NCBI RefSeq assembly: GCF_013032455.1
Contig: NZ_WQCF01000001.1
Span: 372,001-436,000, forward strand
Direction of reading: 5' to 3'
Length of the DNA stretch: 64,000 nucleotides
Source: Ruegeria atlantica
Lineage (GTDB): Bacteria > Pseudomonadota > Alphaproteobacteria > Rhodobacterales > Rhodobacteraceae
Shown: one piece after another, positions 44,110-53,411 of the stretch
Layout: every line of letters starts with the position of its first letter
How positions within the stretch are numbered: position 1 is the first letter of the stretch
The notes under the pieces: model-generated
Databases searched by the model: none
Told to the model about the DNA's origin: nothing
Seen by the model: only the letters and a program-made list of their open reading frames with translations
Translations under genes and position numbers: made by a program

Positions 44110-45276
44110 ATGTCCCTTGCATTGAAGAACTTTCACTCTCGTTTCGGCGGCGCGTCCCGAGCCTTTGCCGCTCTGGTTGGAATAAGCATGGCGCAAACCG
44201 CCTTCGCCCAAGATCAAAGCGACGCCCCACCACCCAAAGTGTCGATTGCAGCAGCCTACACGCAGGAAATCACCGAAGAAGCCGTATTCATCGGCCGCGC
44301 CGAAGCCCTTGACAAAGCAGATATCATAGCCCGCGTCAGCGGGTTTTTGGAAAGTCAGAACGTGGAAGACGGTGCGCTGGTCAAAGAGGGAGACCTGCTG
44401 TTCACCATCGAGCCTGACCTCTATCAGGCGACACTTGAAGCCCGAAATGCGGATCTTGACCGGGCAGAAGCCAATCTTGAGTTGGCCAAGGTCGATCTTG
44501 CCCGGAAGGAAGAGCTTTACAAACGTGACGCCACTCCAGAGTCAGAACGCGATATTGCGCGTGCCAACGAACTGGTGGCCGAAGCAGAGGTCAAAGCTGC
44601 AAAAGCTGCGATTCAGCAAGCCGAGCTTGATTTGAGCTATACCAAGATCCACGCGCCGTTCGATGGCCGCATCGGGCGGGTGGCGATCAGCGTCGGTGAT
44701 GTGGTCGGGCCAAACAACCCCCCGCTGGTAAATATCGTCAGTGAAGCCCCGATCTATGTGAATTTTTCCATCAACGAGAAGCAATTTACAACGGTTCTTG
44801 AAACAGTTGGCGAGAACGCTTCATCCCTTGCGGAAAGCAACAAGAGTCCGAACGTGCACGTCACGCTGCCGAACGGAAGTAAACTGGATGAAACCGGTAA
44901 AATCGTGTTTGTCGACAATCGGATCGACCCTCTCACCGGCGCGATTTCGATGCGGGCAGAATTCGACAACGCCCAACGGCTAATCGTCGACGGTGCATTT
45001 CTAAGCGTGCAAATTGAAGCCCTACAACCCACACTTGAGGTTTTGGTCCCCCAGGCCGCGCTGCAACGTGATCAGCGGGGTGAATTTGTGCTGGTTGTCA
45101 ACGACAAGCAGATGGTGGAACAGCGTTACATAACCACCGGTAACAACGAAGGCACGGCAGTAATCGTCAAGGATGGTCTGCGCGAAGGAGAAAGCGTCAT
45201 CGTCGAGGGCTTGCAAAGGGTTCGGCCCGGCGTCGCTGTTGACGCTGTCGTGGCGTCCGAGCAGCCGGGAGAGTAA
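44110..45276 (+). CDS. RND efflux periplasmic adaptor (membrane fusion protein)
   Basis: 388 residues. A signal segment (ALVGISMAQTAFAQ) leads into the lipoyl/hairpin/beta-barrel layout: ARVSGFLESQNVEDGALVKE, the coiled-coil hairpin (about 100-175), then YTKIHAPFDGRIGRVAISVG, and a C-terminal membrane-proximal domain. The cysteine of a lipobox is absent, so it is anchored by interaction, not lipid. Directly followed (3 nt) by the RND pump. Confidence 0.93.
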   Translation: MSLALKNFHSRFGGASRAFAALVGISMAQTAFAQDQSDAPPPKVSIAAAYTQEITEEAVFIGRAEALDKADIIARVSGFLESQNVEDGALVKEGDLLFTIEPDLYQATLEARNADLDRAEANLELAKVDLARKEELYKRDATPESERDIARANELVAEAEVKAAKAAIQQAELDLSYTKIHAPFDGRIGRVAISVGDVVGPNNPPLVNIVSEAPIYVNFSINEKQFTTVLETVGENASSLAESNKSPNVHVTLPNGSKLDETGKIVFVDNRIDPLTGAISMRAEFDNAQRLIVDGAFLSVQIEALQPTLEVLVPQAALQRDQRGEFVLVVNDKQMVEQRYITTGNNEGTAVIVKDGLREGESVIVEGLQRVRPGVAVDAVVASEQPGE

Positions 45277-45279
45277 CAG

Positions 45280-48200
45280 ATGTTCTCAGCCCTGTTCATC
45301 AGCCGGCCAAAGCTGGCGCTTGTTATTTCGCTTGTCCTGACAATCATGGGCGGCATCGGCTATCTGGTTCTGCCGGTAGCGCAGTTCCCGGACATCACGC
45401 CACCCGTCGTAAGTGTGTCAACGACATATACCGGCGCCAATGCCGAAACTGTGGAAAACACCGTCGCCGCCCCGATCGAGGCGCAGGTGAATGGTGTGGA
45501 CGATATGATCTATATGACGTCCACGTCGTCTGACAACGGATCGTATTCTCTGAATATCACATTCGAGGTCGGCACCGACCCGGATATCGCCTCGGTGAAC
45601 GTTCAGAACCGGGTGGCGCAGGCCATGTCCTCTCTGCCGTCCGAAGTTACGTCTTCGGGTGTGGTTACGCAAAAAGCGTCGACAAACATGCTGCTGCTGG
45701 TGACGCTGACCTCGCCCAACGGCACCTATGACAGTGTGTTTCTGTCGAACTATGCCTCGATCAACCTGAAAGACGCGCTGGCGCGGGTTCAGGGCGTGGG
45801 TAAAGCTGACGTTCTGACCAATCTGGAATACGCCATGCGGATCTGGATGGATCCGGATCAGATGGCCGCTTTGTCCATCACTCCGGGCGATGTGATCAAC
45901 GCCATCCGCGAACAAAACATCGAAGTATCGGCAGGTTCGATCGGTGCGCCCCCGGTACCCGAGGGGCAGACGTTTCAGTACACGATCAAGACCAAGGGCC
46001 GTTTGACCTCGGCCGAGGAATTCGGTGACATCGTTATTCGCACGGGTGACGCTGGATCAATCGTGCGGGTCAAAGATATCGCGCGGGTGGAACTGGGCGC
46101 GCAATATTACGCAGCCTCGGGTTACTTCGACAGCGTTCCTGCAACAGTTATCGGCATCTATCAGGCCCCCGGAGCGAACGCTTTGGCGGTATCTGAACGT
46201 GTCGAAGCCGAGCTTCAGCGACTGTCCCGTTCCTTCCCCACCGATGTGGAGTATCAGGTTCCCTTTAACACCACGGACTTTGTGGAACAGTCACTGAACG
46301 ACGTGGTTTCGACCCTGATCCTGACCTTCACTCTGGTGATCTCGGTTGTGTTTGTTTTCCTGGGCAGTTGGCGTGCGACAATCATTCCAGCGGTTGCGAT
46401 CCCGGTCTCACTAATCGGGACATTTGCCTTCCTGCTTTTGTTCGGCATGTCGCTGAACACGATCTCTCTGTTCGCTTTGGTTCTGGCCATCGGGATCGTG
46501 GTGGACGACGCGATTGTTGTGGTCGAAAACGTAGAACGGATCATCGCGGATGAGGGGCTGCCCCCTGCCGAAGCAACCCGCAAAGCCATGGGGCAGATCA
46601 CTGGCCCGGTGATTGCAACGACGCTGGTGCTGCTGGCCGTGTTCGTGCCGGTGACGTTTATGCCCGGCATCTCAGGGCGGCTTTATTCGCAATTCGCTGT
46701 GACCATCTCGACCGCCGTGGTGATTTCCTCGATCAACGCTTTGACCTTGTCCCCAGCCTTGTGCGGGTTGGTTCTGCAAGCGCGCTCGGGTCCCCCCAAG
46801 GGGCTGTTGGCGGTGTTTGAAAGATTTATCGGCACCATTCGGGGCGGCTATGTCGCGATTGTGCGCAGGTTGCTGATACTTCCGGTCATTGGCCTTGGCG
46901 TCATCGCGGCACTGGCAATGGGCACCGGGACAATCATGTCCAATACATCCAGTGGCTTTTTGCCGCTTGAAGACAATGGATATTTGTTCGTCGACATTCA
47001 GCTTCCGGACGCGGCTACGCTGGAACGCACCGAGGTCGTCTCGTCCCGTGTCGACGATCAAATTCAGGAAATCCCCGGCGTATCGAGCACGGTTCTGATC
47101 AACGGCTTCTCGCTTCTGAACGGCACCACCACAAATGGCGCGGCGATCTTTGTGAACCTCGAAAATTGGGATGATCGTCAGGAAGATGACCTGAGTGCAG
47201 ACGCCATTTTGAAAAAGGTTTTGGCCATCGCCAATGGCGAATCCGCCGCCTCGATCGTGGCCTTCAACCCACCACCCATTCAGGGCCTGGGTATGTCGGC
47301 TGGTGTCGAGATGGAGGTGCAGCAAACCGGGGGCGGCTCGCCACAGGATCTGGCCTCGGCCGTGGGGTCGCTGGTTTATTCGGCGAACCAACGACCCGAG
47401 ATTGGACAGGCCTATACGACCTTCCGCGCAAACGTACCGCAGCTTTTCGTCGATCTTGACCGCGAGAAGGCCAAGACACTGCAAGTGTCCGTGGCCGAAG
47501 TGTTCCAGACCATGCAGGCGCAGTTGGGCTCGTACTACGTGAACGACTTCAACCTGTTCGGGCGGGTCTATCGGGTCATGATCCAGGCAGATGGCAGCTA
47601 TCGCGACAATGTCGAGGATATCTCAAACCTCTATGTCCGCTCGCAAGAGGGCGAGATGGTGCCGCTGGGAACCCTGGTCGACGTGGAAAACGTGCTGGGC
47701 CCGGTTCTGTTGAAACGGCATAACCTATTCCGTTCGGCAACCGTGACAGCGGTACCCGCACCTGGGTTGTCCAGTGGCGATGCGATCAATGTAATGACTG
47801 AGGAATCAGCTACTGCCCTACCCCCGGGATACGCGTTTGAATGGACCGGGACAGCGCAGCAACAGCTTGCTTCAGGCAGTCTTGTGATCGTCATCCTCGG
47901 ATTGGCAATCTTGTTCGGTTACTTGTTCCTGGTCGGTCAGTATGAGAGCTGGACGATGCCAGTCTCGATCCTGCTCTCGGTGATCGTTGCCCTCTTCGGG
48001 GCGGTAGCAGCCGTCGCTATCGTAGGCAGTGACATCAACCTCTATACGCAGATTGGGATGATCATGCTCGTGGGGCTAGCGTCAAAGAACGGCATCCTTA
48101 TCGTCGAATTTGCCATGGAGCAGCGGGCCAATGGCTTGTCGATCAAGGACGCCGCTGCTGAGGCTGCCTATCAGCGTTTCCGTGCGGTGATGATGACTGC

Positions 48201-48417
48201 CCTGTCCTTCCTGTTGGGTGTTGTACCGCTGCTGGCGGCCAACGGCGCGGGCGCGGCCAGCCAAAAGGCCATCGGTGTCGCGGTCTTTGGCGGGATGCTG
48301 GCAGCCACGCTGGTCGGCGTCATACTGGTGCCGGTGCTTTATGCGCTGATGCAAAGCCTCAGGGAATGGATCAAGGGCACCAAAAACGATCCCGGACCAT
48401 CCGAAGAAACCGCCTAA
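45280..48417 (+). CDS. RND efflux permease, HAE1/AcrB type
   Basis: 1045 residues. Proton-driven inner-membrane pump with 12 membrane helices and two large periplasmic loops. The proton-relay Asp-Asp pair is in [17 protein letters not shown] (~403-419). [19 protein letters not shown] and [20 protein letters not shown] (~928) are family landmarks. Likely exports hydrophobic drugs or toxins, substrate unknown. No outer-membrane factor follows; the one at 53412 could serve. Ends at a bidirectional hairpin shared with glpD. Confidence 0.95.
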   Translation: MFSALFISRPKLALVISLVLTIMGGIGYLVLPVAQFPDITPPVVSVSTTYTGANAETVENTVAAPIEAQVNGVDDMIYMTSTSSDNGSYSLNITFEVGTDPDIASVNVQNRVAQAMSSLPSEVTSSGVVTQKASTNMLLLVTLTSPNGTYDSVFLSNYASINLKDALARVQGVGKADVLTNLEYAMRIWMDPDQMAALSITPGDVINAIREQNIEVSAGSIGAPPVPEGQTFQYTIKTKGRLTSAEEFGDIVIRTGDAGSIVRVKDIARVELGAQYYAASGYFDSVPATVIGIYQAPGANALAVSERVEAELQRLSRSFPTDVEYQVPFNTTDFVEQSLNDVVSTLILTFTLVISVVFVFLGSWRATIIPAVAIPVSLIGTFAFLLLFGMSLNTISLFALVLAIGIVVDDAIVVVENVERIIADEGLPPAEATRKAMGQITGPVIATTLVLLAVFVPVTFMPGISGRLYSQFAVTISTAVVISSINALTLSPALCGLVLQARSGPPKGLLAVFERFIGTIRGGYVAIVRRLLILPVIGLGVIAALAMGTGTIMSNTSSGFLPLEDNGYLFVDIQLPDAATLERTEVVSSRVDDQIQEIPGVSSTVLINGFSLLNGTTTNGAAIFVNLENWDDRQEDDLSADAILKKVLAIANGESAASIVAFNPPPIQGLGMSAGVEMEVQQTGGGSPQDLASAVGSLVYSANQRPEIGQAYTTFRANVPQLFVDLDREKAKTLQVSVAEVFQTMQAQLGSYYVNDFNLFGRVYRVMIQADGSYRDNVEDISNLYVRSQEGEMVPLGTLVDVENVLGPVLLKRHNLFRSATVTAVPAPGLSSGDAINVMTEESATALPPGYAFEWTGTAQQQLASGSLVIVILGLAILFGYLFLVGQYESWTMPVSILLSVIVALFGAVAAVAIVGSDINLYTQIGMIMLVGLASKNGILIVEFAMEQRANGLSIKDAAAEAAYQRFRAVMMTALSFLLGVVPLLAANGAGAASQKAIGVAVFGGMLAATLVGVILVPVLYALMQSLREWIKGTKNDPGPSEETA

Positions 48418-48422
48418 ATCAA

Positions 48423-48451
48423 CAAAGCCCCGCCAGAACGGCGGGGCTTTG
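48423..48451. terminator. Bidirectional terminator between the RND and glpD genes
   Basis: Perfect 12-bp stem CAAAGCCCCGCC/GGCGGGGCTTTG (48423-48434 with 48440-48451), loop AGAAC. Short T-runs flank it on both strands. Confidence 0.85.
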
Positions 48452-48453
48452 CT

Positions 48454-50040
48454 CTAAGCGGCAGCCTGTACGCTGCGTTGATCCATCCATTCCTCTATCC
48501 GAGCGATCTGATCAGCGCTCAAACGAAGGCCCAACTTGTTGCGACGCCAGACGGCATCTTCGGCTGTGCGCGCAAACTCCTTGTCCATCAGCCACTCTAA
48601 TTCTCGTGCGGTTATCGTGGCACCGAAGTCCTCACCCAATTCTTCAGCGGCAGAAACTTCGCCCAAAATTGTCCGTGCCTCTGTGCCATAGGCCCGAACG
48701 AGGCGTTCAGCCCATAACCAATCAAGAAATGCATAATCGGCCTCCAACCCGGCGACCAGATCCTGAACCCCATCGACCGGGAAGTCACCGCCGGGCAAGG
48801 CAACGCCCGCCGTCCAAGGTCCGGGCAAATTCGGGAAATGCTCGGCAACCTTCTCCAGAGCACTTTCTGCAAGCCTTCGGTATGTTGTGATTTTTCCGCC
48901 AAACACATTCAGAACTGGCGCGCCACCATGTGCGTCCACTTTCAACGTATAATCCCTTGTCGCAGCAGTCGCACTGTTGGCCCCGTCGTCGTAAAGAGGG
49001 CGAACGCCGGAATAAGTCCAGACGATGTCATCGCGCGTAACAGGCTTTTGGAAATACTTCGTCGCAAAGGCACAGAGATAATTCTGCTCGGCCTCGGTAC
49101 AGACCGGAGCAACGTCGGGTTCCGGGTGATCCTGATCCGTGGTGCCGATCAGCGTGTAGTCCCGCTCATAGGGAATAGCGAAGATGATGCGTCCATCTTC
49201 ACCCTGAAAAAAGTAGCACTTGTCATGGTCGAACAACCTGTGGGTTACGATATGGCTGCCACGAACCAGGCGGACGCCCTCGCGCGAATTCACGTGGATC
49301 TTTGACTGGATGATGTCGCCAACCCACGGGCCACCGGCATTGATCAGCATTCTGGCCTTGATCACGCGGGTTGAATCGCTGGCACGATCACGGATCGTCA
49401 CCTCCCACAGGTCATCCACTCGTTCCGCCGACAGAACCTCGGTACGAACCAGTATTTCAGCACCACGAGCCTCAGCATCGCGGGCATTGAGAACAACCAG
49501 CCGAGAATCCTCGATCCAGCAATCAGAGTACTCATAGGCAGTCTCGAACTTGTCCTGTAGTGGCCGCCCCTCGGGCGCTGTTTTCAGGTTCAACGACGAC
49601 GTACCAGGCAGGATTTTTCGTCCGCCCAGATGGTCGTACATGAACAGTCCCAGGCGGATCAGCCAGGTTGGGCGACGCCCTTTCATCCAAGGCATGACCG
49701 TACTCAGCAAACGCGATGTCGGCGTTTCTGCATCAAACCGCATATCCGCGTGATACGGCAGTACAAAACGCATTGGCCAGCTGATATGCGGCATCGCCCG
49801 CAACAGGGTTTCGCGTTCTATCAAGGCCTCGCGCACTAGGCGAAACTCGAAATACTCCAGATAGCGCAGCCCCCCATGGAACAGTTTGGTCGAGGCTGAG
49901 GAGGTCGCCGAAGCCAAATCATTCATCTCGGCCAAAGTCACCGAAAGCCCGCGCCCCGCCGCATCACGCGCGATACCGCATCCATTGATCCCGCCGCCGA
50001 TGATGAAGAGGTCCGAGACCTGCCCGTTTTTCTGTTCCAT
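48454..50040 (-). CDS. glpD: Glycerol-3-phosphate dehydrogenase, FAD-dependent
   Basis: Oxidises glycerol-3-phosphate to dihydroxyacetone phosphate and passes electrons to the quinone pool at the inner membrane. 528 residues with the FAD-binding IIGGGINGCGIARDAAGRGL (~13), SSASTKLFHGGLRYLE, VNARDAEARGAEIL, NAGGPWVGDI and the C-terminal helical domain (TTYRRLAESALEKV). ATG at 50040 with GGGGAATC upstream. The divergent DeoR-type regulator and operator-like repeats lie just upstream. Confidence 0.96.
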   Translation of the reverse strand: MEQKNGQVSDLFIIGGGINGCGIARDAAGRGLSVTLAEMNDLASATSSASTKLFHGGLRYLEYFEFRLVREALIERETLLRAMPHISWPMRFVLPYHADMRFDAETPTSRLLSTVMPWMKGRRPTWLIRLGLFMYDHLGGRKILPGTSSLNLKTAPEGRPLQDKFETAYEYSDCWIEDSRLVVLNARDAEARGAEILVRTEVLSAERVDDLWEVTIRDRASDSTRVIKARMLINAGGPWVGDIIQSKIHVNSREGVRLVRGSHIVTHRLFDHDKCYFFQGEDGRIIFAIPYERDYTLIGTTDQDHPEPDVAPVCTEAEQNYLCAFATKYFQKPVTRDDIVWTYSGVRPLYDDGANSATAATRDYTLKVDAHGGAPVLNVFGGKITTYRRLAESALEKVAEHFPNLPGPWTAGVALPGGDFPVDGVQDLVAGLEADYAFLDWLWAERLVRAYGTEARTILGEVSAAEELGEDFGATITARELEWLMDKEFARTAEDAVWRRNKLGLRLSADQIARIEEWMDQRSVQAAA

Positions 50041-50110
50041 TTCGGATGATTCCCCACTGTGGAAAACGCATGCTCATTAACCGCAGTCACCCGCGTTTCG
50101 TCAACTTTGA

Positions 50111-50206
50111 TTTTCGTTTATGTTCGATTTGCCGCATTTAGTCTAATTTTTTGGAGCATAGCCTGGCTTAATGTTGCAAAAATCAATAATTAGAACAAAA
50201 ACGAAC
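50111..50206. promoter_or_regulatory. Inverted pair of GlpR-like operator repeats in the glpD/regulator intergenic region
   Basis: TTCGTTTATGTTCG (50113-50126, plus strand) and TTCGTTTTTGTTCT (minus strand of 50192-50205) match at 12 of 14 positions and face each other. The plus-strand copy contains ATGTTCGAT, the known half-operator of GlpR in enterobacteria. The pair brackets both promoters. Operator function is inferred. Confidence 0.6.
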
Positions 50207-50227
50207 AAACCCAAGTTGGAGCAAACA

Positions 50228-50989
50228 GTGTCCCTTTCTTTTCGCCAGTCAGACATTCTGAACATCGCCAAGCAGGATGGCCGCGTAATGGTCGAAGATT
50301 TGGCCGCGCGGTTTGATGTGACCGTCCAAACCATTCGGCGTGATCTGTCTGACCTCGCGGACATGGGAAAACTGGACCGTGTTCATGGCGGTGCCGTGTT
50401 GCGCTCGGGCGTTTCGAACATAGGATACGAAGACCGCCGGGCCCTGAATGCAGATGCTAAGGCCCGCATTGCGCAACTCTGCGCACAGGGCATCCCGGAC
50501 GGAGCATCGGTGTTTCTGAACATAGGCACCTCGACCGAGGCTGTCGCCCGCCAGCTGCTGGACCACAAAGACCTGATGGTGGTGACCAACAACATGAACG
50601 TCGCCAATATCCTGGTCGACAACCCGAACTGTCAGATCGTTGTTGCGGGCGGTGTGCTTCGCCGCTCGGACGGCGGATTGGTTGGCAACCTGACGATCTC
50701 GACAATCGAACAGTTCAAGTTCGACTATGCAATCATAGGCTGCTCAGCCATGGATGTTTCGGGCGACCTGCTGGATTTCGACTTTCAGGAGGTACGGGTC
50801 AGTCAAACCATTATCACCCAAGCTCGCCAGACCTGCCTTGTTGCCGACCACTCCAAGTTTCAACGCACTGCACCGGCGAAGATCGCGTCGCTGGCCGACG
50901 TCGATATTTTCTACACCGATCAGGCATTGCCTGAAGAGTTAAGTGCGCAATGCGCTAAGTGGCAAACACAACTGAAATTGTGCAGCTGA
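50228..50989 (+). CDS. glpR: DeoR/GlpR-family transcriptional regulator
   Basis: Probable glycerol-3-phosphate-responsive repressor of glpD. The HTH domain (about 5-60, SLSFRQSDILNIAKQDGRVM, VEDLAARFDVTVQTIRRDLS) precedes a sugar-phosphate-sensing DeoR_C domain (LNIGTSTEAVARQLL, TNNMNVANILV, GGVLRRSDGG, VADHSKF). 253 residues from the GTG at 50228, with TTGGAG upstream; the ATG at 50171 would add 19 residues rich in Lys and Thr without family similarity. Divergent from glpD. Confidence 0.88.
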   Translation: MSLSFRQSDILNIAKQDGRVMVEDLAARFDVTVQTIRRDLSDLADMGKLDRVHGGAVLRSGVSNIGYEDRRALNADAKARIAQLCAQGIPDGASVFLNIGTSTEAVARQLLDHKDLMVVTNNMNVANILVDNPNCQIVVAGGVLRRSDGGLVGNLTISTIEQFKFDYAIIGCSAMDVSGDLLDFDFQEVRVSQTIITQARQTCLVADHSKFQRTAPAKIASLADVDIFYTDQALPEELSAQCAKWQTQLKLCS

Positions 50990-51102
50990 CGTCCATCAGT
51001 TCTCTTTAAAAGGGAGCCCAAATCGCAAGTTCTTGCCAGATACGTCTCGGCCTGACACACTCGCCCTATTGCGATCGTCGCACGGGACGGGAGGTCCGGG
51101 CC

Positions 51103-51258
51103 ATGATAGCGCTTTTATTTGCGTTACTTACAGTCACCATGGGGCTGAATTATTTCAATCTGAGAACCGCAGCCAATGCGCTGTTCTTTATCACGCTGGC
51201 GTTGAGCGTCTATTGGCTGAAATTTCATGCCACCAGCCAGCTAACGATTCAGCTGTAG
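51103..51258 (+). CDS. DUF5993-like small membrane protein, 51 residues
   Basis: Two hydrophobic segments: MIALLFALLTVTMGLNYFNL, then ANALFFITLALSVYWLKF, ending in a short polar tail. GGGAGG lies 9 nt upstream of the ATG. It is too short for the usual gene-length cut-off. The pattern and position directly before dsbB match DUF5993 proteins as I recall them. A role as a DsbB partner is inference. Confidence 0.78.
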   Translation: MIALLFALLTVTMGLNYFNLRTAANALFFITLALSVYWLKFHATSQLTIQL

Positions 51259-51269
51259 AAAGGGCCGGG

Positions 51270-51836
51270 ATGACACCAGAACTTTCACGCACCCTGAATG
51301 CGCTTGGCATGCTGGCCGTCAGCTTGGTATTGTTGCTGGCCTATATCTATCAGCTGACACTCGGCGAACTGCCCTGCCCATTGTGCTTATTGCAAAGGGT
51401 CGGATTTGTGGCCGTCGGCGTAGGGCTCGGACTGAACCTGTTATACGGCGCGCGACCGCAGCACTATGCCATTATGCTTCTTGCCGCGCTATTTGGCGGC
51501 AGCGTCGCCGTGCGCCAGATTCTGCTGCACATCGTGCCGGGAACCGGCCATTATGGCTCGCCCGTTCTGGGGCTTCACTATTATACGTGGGCTGCGATAT
51601 GCTTTTTCCTGATCCTTCTGGGCACGGCTTTTATGCTGCTGTTCGATCGGCAGTACGACACAGACACCCAACAACCACGCTTTGGCGGCAGCGTTCTAGC
51701 CAAAAGCGCGTTTTTCGTCATGTTGGGCCTCGCGGCGTTGAATGCGATTTCGACCCTGCTGGAATGCGGGCCGGGAATATGCGCGGACCCGCCAACGAAC
51801 TACAAATTGATTGACGAACTGCGCACCAACGACTGA
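51270..51836 (+). CDS. dsbB: Disulfide bond formation protein B
   Basis: Reoxidises a DsbA-type thiol oxidase, passing electrons to quinone. 188 residues, four membrane helices; the first redox pair is CPLC in LGELPCPLCLLQRVG (~35-50), the second in LLECGPGICAD near the C-terminus. ATG 51270 (AAAGGGCCGGG upstream) gives the usual start; an upstream frame from 51033 runs across the small DUF5993-like gene. Follows that gene after 11 nt. Confidence 0.92.
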   Translation: MTPELSRTLNALGMLAVSLVLLLAYIYQLTLGELPCPLCLLQRVGFVAVGVGLGLNLLYGARPQHYAIMLLAALFGGSVAVRQILLHIVPGTGHYGSPVLGLHYYTWAAICFFLILLGTAFMLLFDRQYDTDTQQPRFGGSVLAKSAFFVMLGLAALNAISTLLECGPGICADPPTNYKLIDELRTND

Positions 51837-51870
51837 GGATGGAGTAACCTTCCCACAAGGAGGCACGAGC

Positions 51871-52233
51871 ATGGGATTACTGGGGCAGCCGCTAGACTAC
51901 TATGACTATCTGACATTCGTGGCGCTGATCTTGCTGCTGGCGGCGGTGATGGGGCTGTTTATTTTCATCATGGGCCTGCCCGGACGGATCGCAATCAAGC
52001 GCAACCATCCTCATGCAGAATCCGTCAAGATCATGGGGTGGATGGGTTTTCTGGCCATCGTTCCATGGGTGCACGCCTTTATCTGGGCTTTCCATGACAG
52101 CGCCACCGTGGATATCCGCCGCATGCCTGACGATGAACGCGACGCGGTTCGCAAGGAAATCAAACGGTTGGGCGGCACTCTAACCGACGAATATCGCGAC
52201 CCGCTTGATCCCGACGAGACACAGAAAAGCTAA
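51871..52233 (+). CDS. DUF3302 membrane protein (YiaW-like)
   Basis: 120 residues; AAGGAGG lies 9 nt before the ATG at 51871. Two membrane helices (about 15-37 and 55-75) and a charged C-terminal tail (DDERDAVRKEIKRLGG). Family is found with HlyD-type adaptors in the yiaW-yiaV arrangement of E. coli, the same order as here. Function not established. Confidence 0.88.
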   Translation: MGLLGQPLDYYDYLTFVALILLLAAVMGLFIFIMGLPGRIAIKRNHPHAESVKIMGWMGFLAIVPWVHAFIWAFHDSATVDIRRMPDDERDAVRKEIKRLGGTLTDEYRDPLDPDETQKS

Positions 52234-52254
52234 GGCCAAAGGAAGTCACAAAAT

Positions 52255-53400
52255 ATGTTTGTCGCCCTCGGCATTACGCTGTTCTACATTATATTCGTCT
52301 GGTTCATTTTCTTCAAAATGCAGTGGCTGAAGTTCAACATCGCCTGGGGCATCGTGTCTTTTTGGGTCGGCGCCCACCTTCTGTTGATCTTTCTGGTCGC
52401 GCTTCGGTTCTTTCAACCCTTCTCCATCGACAGCCATGTTGTTCGCTCGACCATACAAATCGTACCGCGACTGACCCAACCGACCGTCTTGACCGAGGTT
52501 CTTGTCGAGCCGAATACCGAGGTCAAAAAGGGCGATGCGCTCTATCGCTTTGAGGATACCGTGTTCGCCCTTGAGGTTCAGGAAGCCAAAGCGCAGTTGG
52601 TTGCGGCCCAACAAAATGCCAAGATCCTTGAACAGGACGTCATCGTGGCATCCGAAGCCGTCGAGCGTGCGAATGCGCAACTGGCCTATGCGCTGACTCA
52701 GCAGAAGCGGTACGAAAACCTCGTGCCCGCTGGCGGCGCGCGTCAGGATGAGCTGGACCGTTGGAACGAACAGGTCACCGAAGATCAGGCCCAAATCAAA
52801 GAGGCCGAAGCCAATTTGGAAAAGGCGCAACTGGCGCTGGATTCCCAGATCGACGGGGTGAACACAGGCATCCTTCAGGCACAGGCGCAGTTGGAAAAGG
52901 CGCAGTATTTCCTTGATAACACGACGATTTACGCGCCCGAAGACGGCATGATCGTCTCGCAACAGGCCCGTCCGGGGTTAGTTGTGGGTGAGATCCGGCT
53001 CGGTGCAATTGCCAGTTTTGTCACCAAGGACAACCCTTATATTCTGGCGACCTATCGCCAGCAGAACCTGAAGTTCGTCGAACCCGGCCAAGAGGTTGAG
53101 GTGGCGCTAGACCTCTATCCCGGTGAAATCCTCTCCGGCAAGGTCGAAGCCATCTGGTGGGCCACCCGCCAGGGTCAGTACCTGCCATCGGGCCGCCTGC
53201 CCGGCTTTGAGCTGCCGAAGCTACCCGGCCGCATTGCGGTGCAAATTTCCGTCGACGTTCCTGAAAATCACACCTTCCCCGCCGGTGGCCATGCCGCTGT
53301 GGCGATCTACACCGGCCAAGGCAAAAGCTTTGAGTTTCTGCGGCGCATCAATATCCGCCTTTACTCTTTCGCCAACTTCATCCGACCACTGGATATCTGA
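52255..53400 (+). CDS. HlyD-family secretion adaptor (YiaV/EmrA-like)
   Basis: 381 residues. Two hydrophobic stretches at the N-terminus (to ~65), a biotinyl/lipoyl-like segment (VLTEVLVEPNTEVKKGDALY), a long coiled-coil hairpin (about 105-225, AQLVAAQQNAKILEQDVIVA), and the barrel (NTTIYAPEDGMIVSQQARPG). Bridges an inner-membrane exporter and an outer-membrane factor, which follows directly. No inner-membrane pump gene is in this cluster, so the partner is unknown. Confidence 0.92.
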   Translation: MFVALGITLFYIIFVWFIFFKMQWLKFNIAWGIVSFWVGAHLLLIFLVALRFFQPFSIDSHVVRSTIQIVPRLTQPTVLTEVLVEPNTEVKKGDALYRFEDTVFALEVQEAKAQLVAAQQNAKILEQDVIVASEAVERANAQLAYALTQQKRYENLVPAGGARQDELDRWNEQVTEDQAQIKEAEANLEKAQLALDSQIDGVNTGILQAQAQLEKAQYFLDNTTIYAPEDGMIVSQQARPGLVVGEIRLGAIASFVTKDNPYILATYRQQNLKFVEPGQEVEVALDLYPGEILSGKVEAIWWATRQGQYLPSGRLPGFELPKLPGRIAVQISVDVPENHTFPAGGHAAVAIYTGQGKSFEFLRRINIRLYSFANFIRPLDI

Positions 53401-53411
53401 GGACACATGAC

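Noticed and set aside
50171-50227. Upstream ATG start for the DeoR-type regulator
   Set aside because: It lies before the operator-like repeat and adds Lys/Thr-rich residues absent from the family; the GTG at 50228 has TTGGAG upstream.
51033-51269. Extended N-terminus for DsbB
   Set aside because: The added residues come from an out-of-frame reading of the DUF5993-like gene and lack any membrane character.
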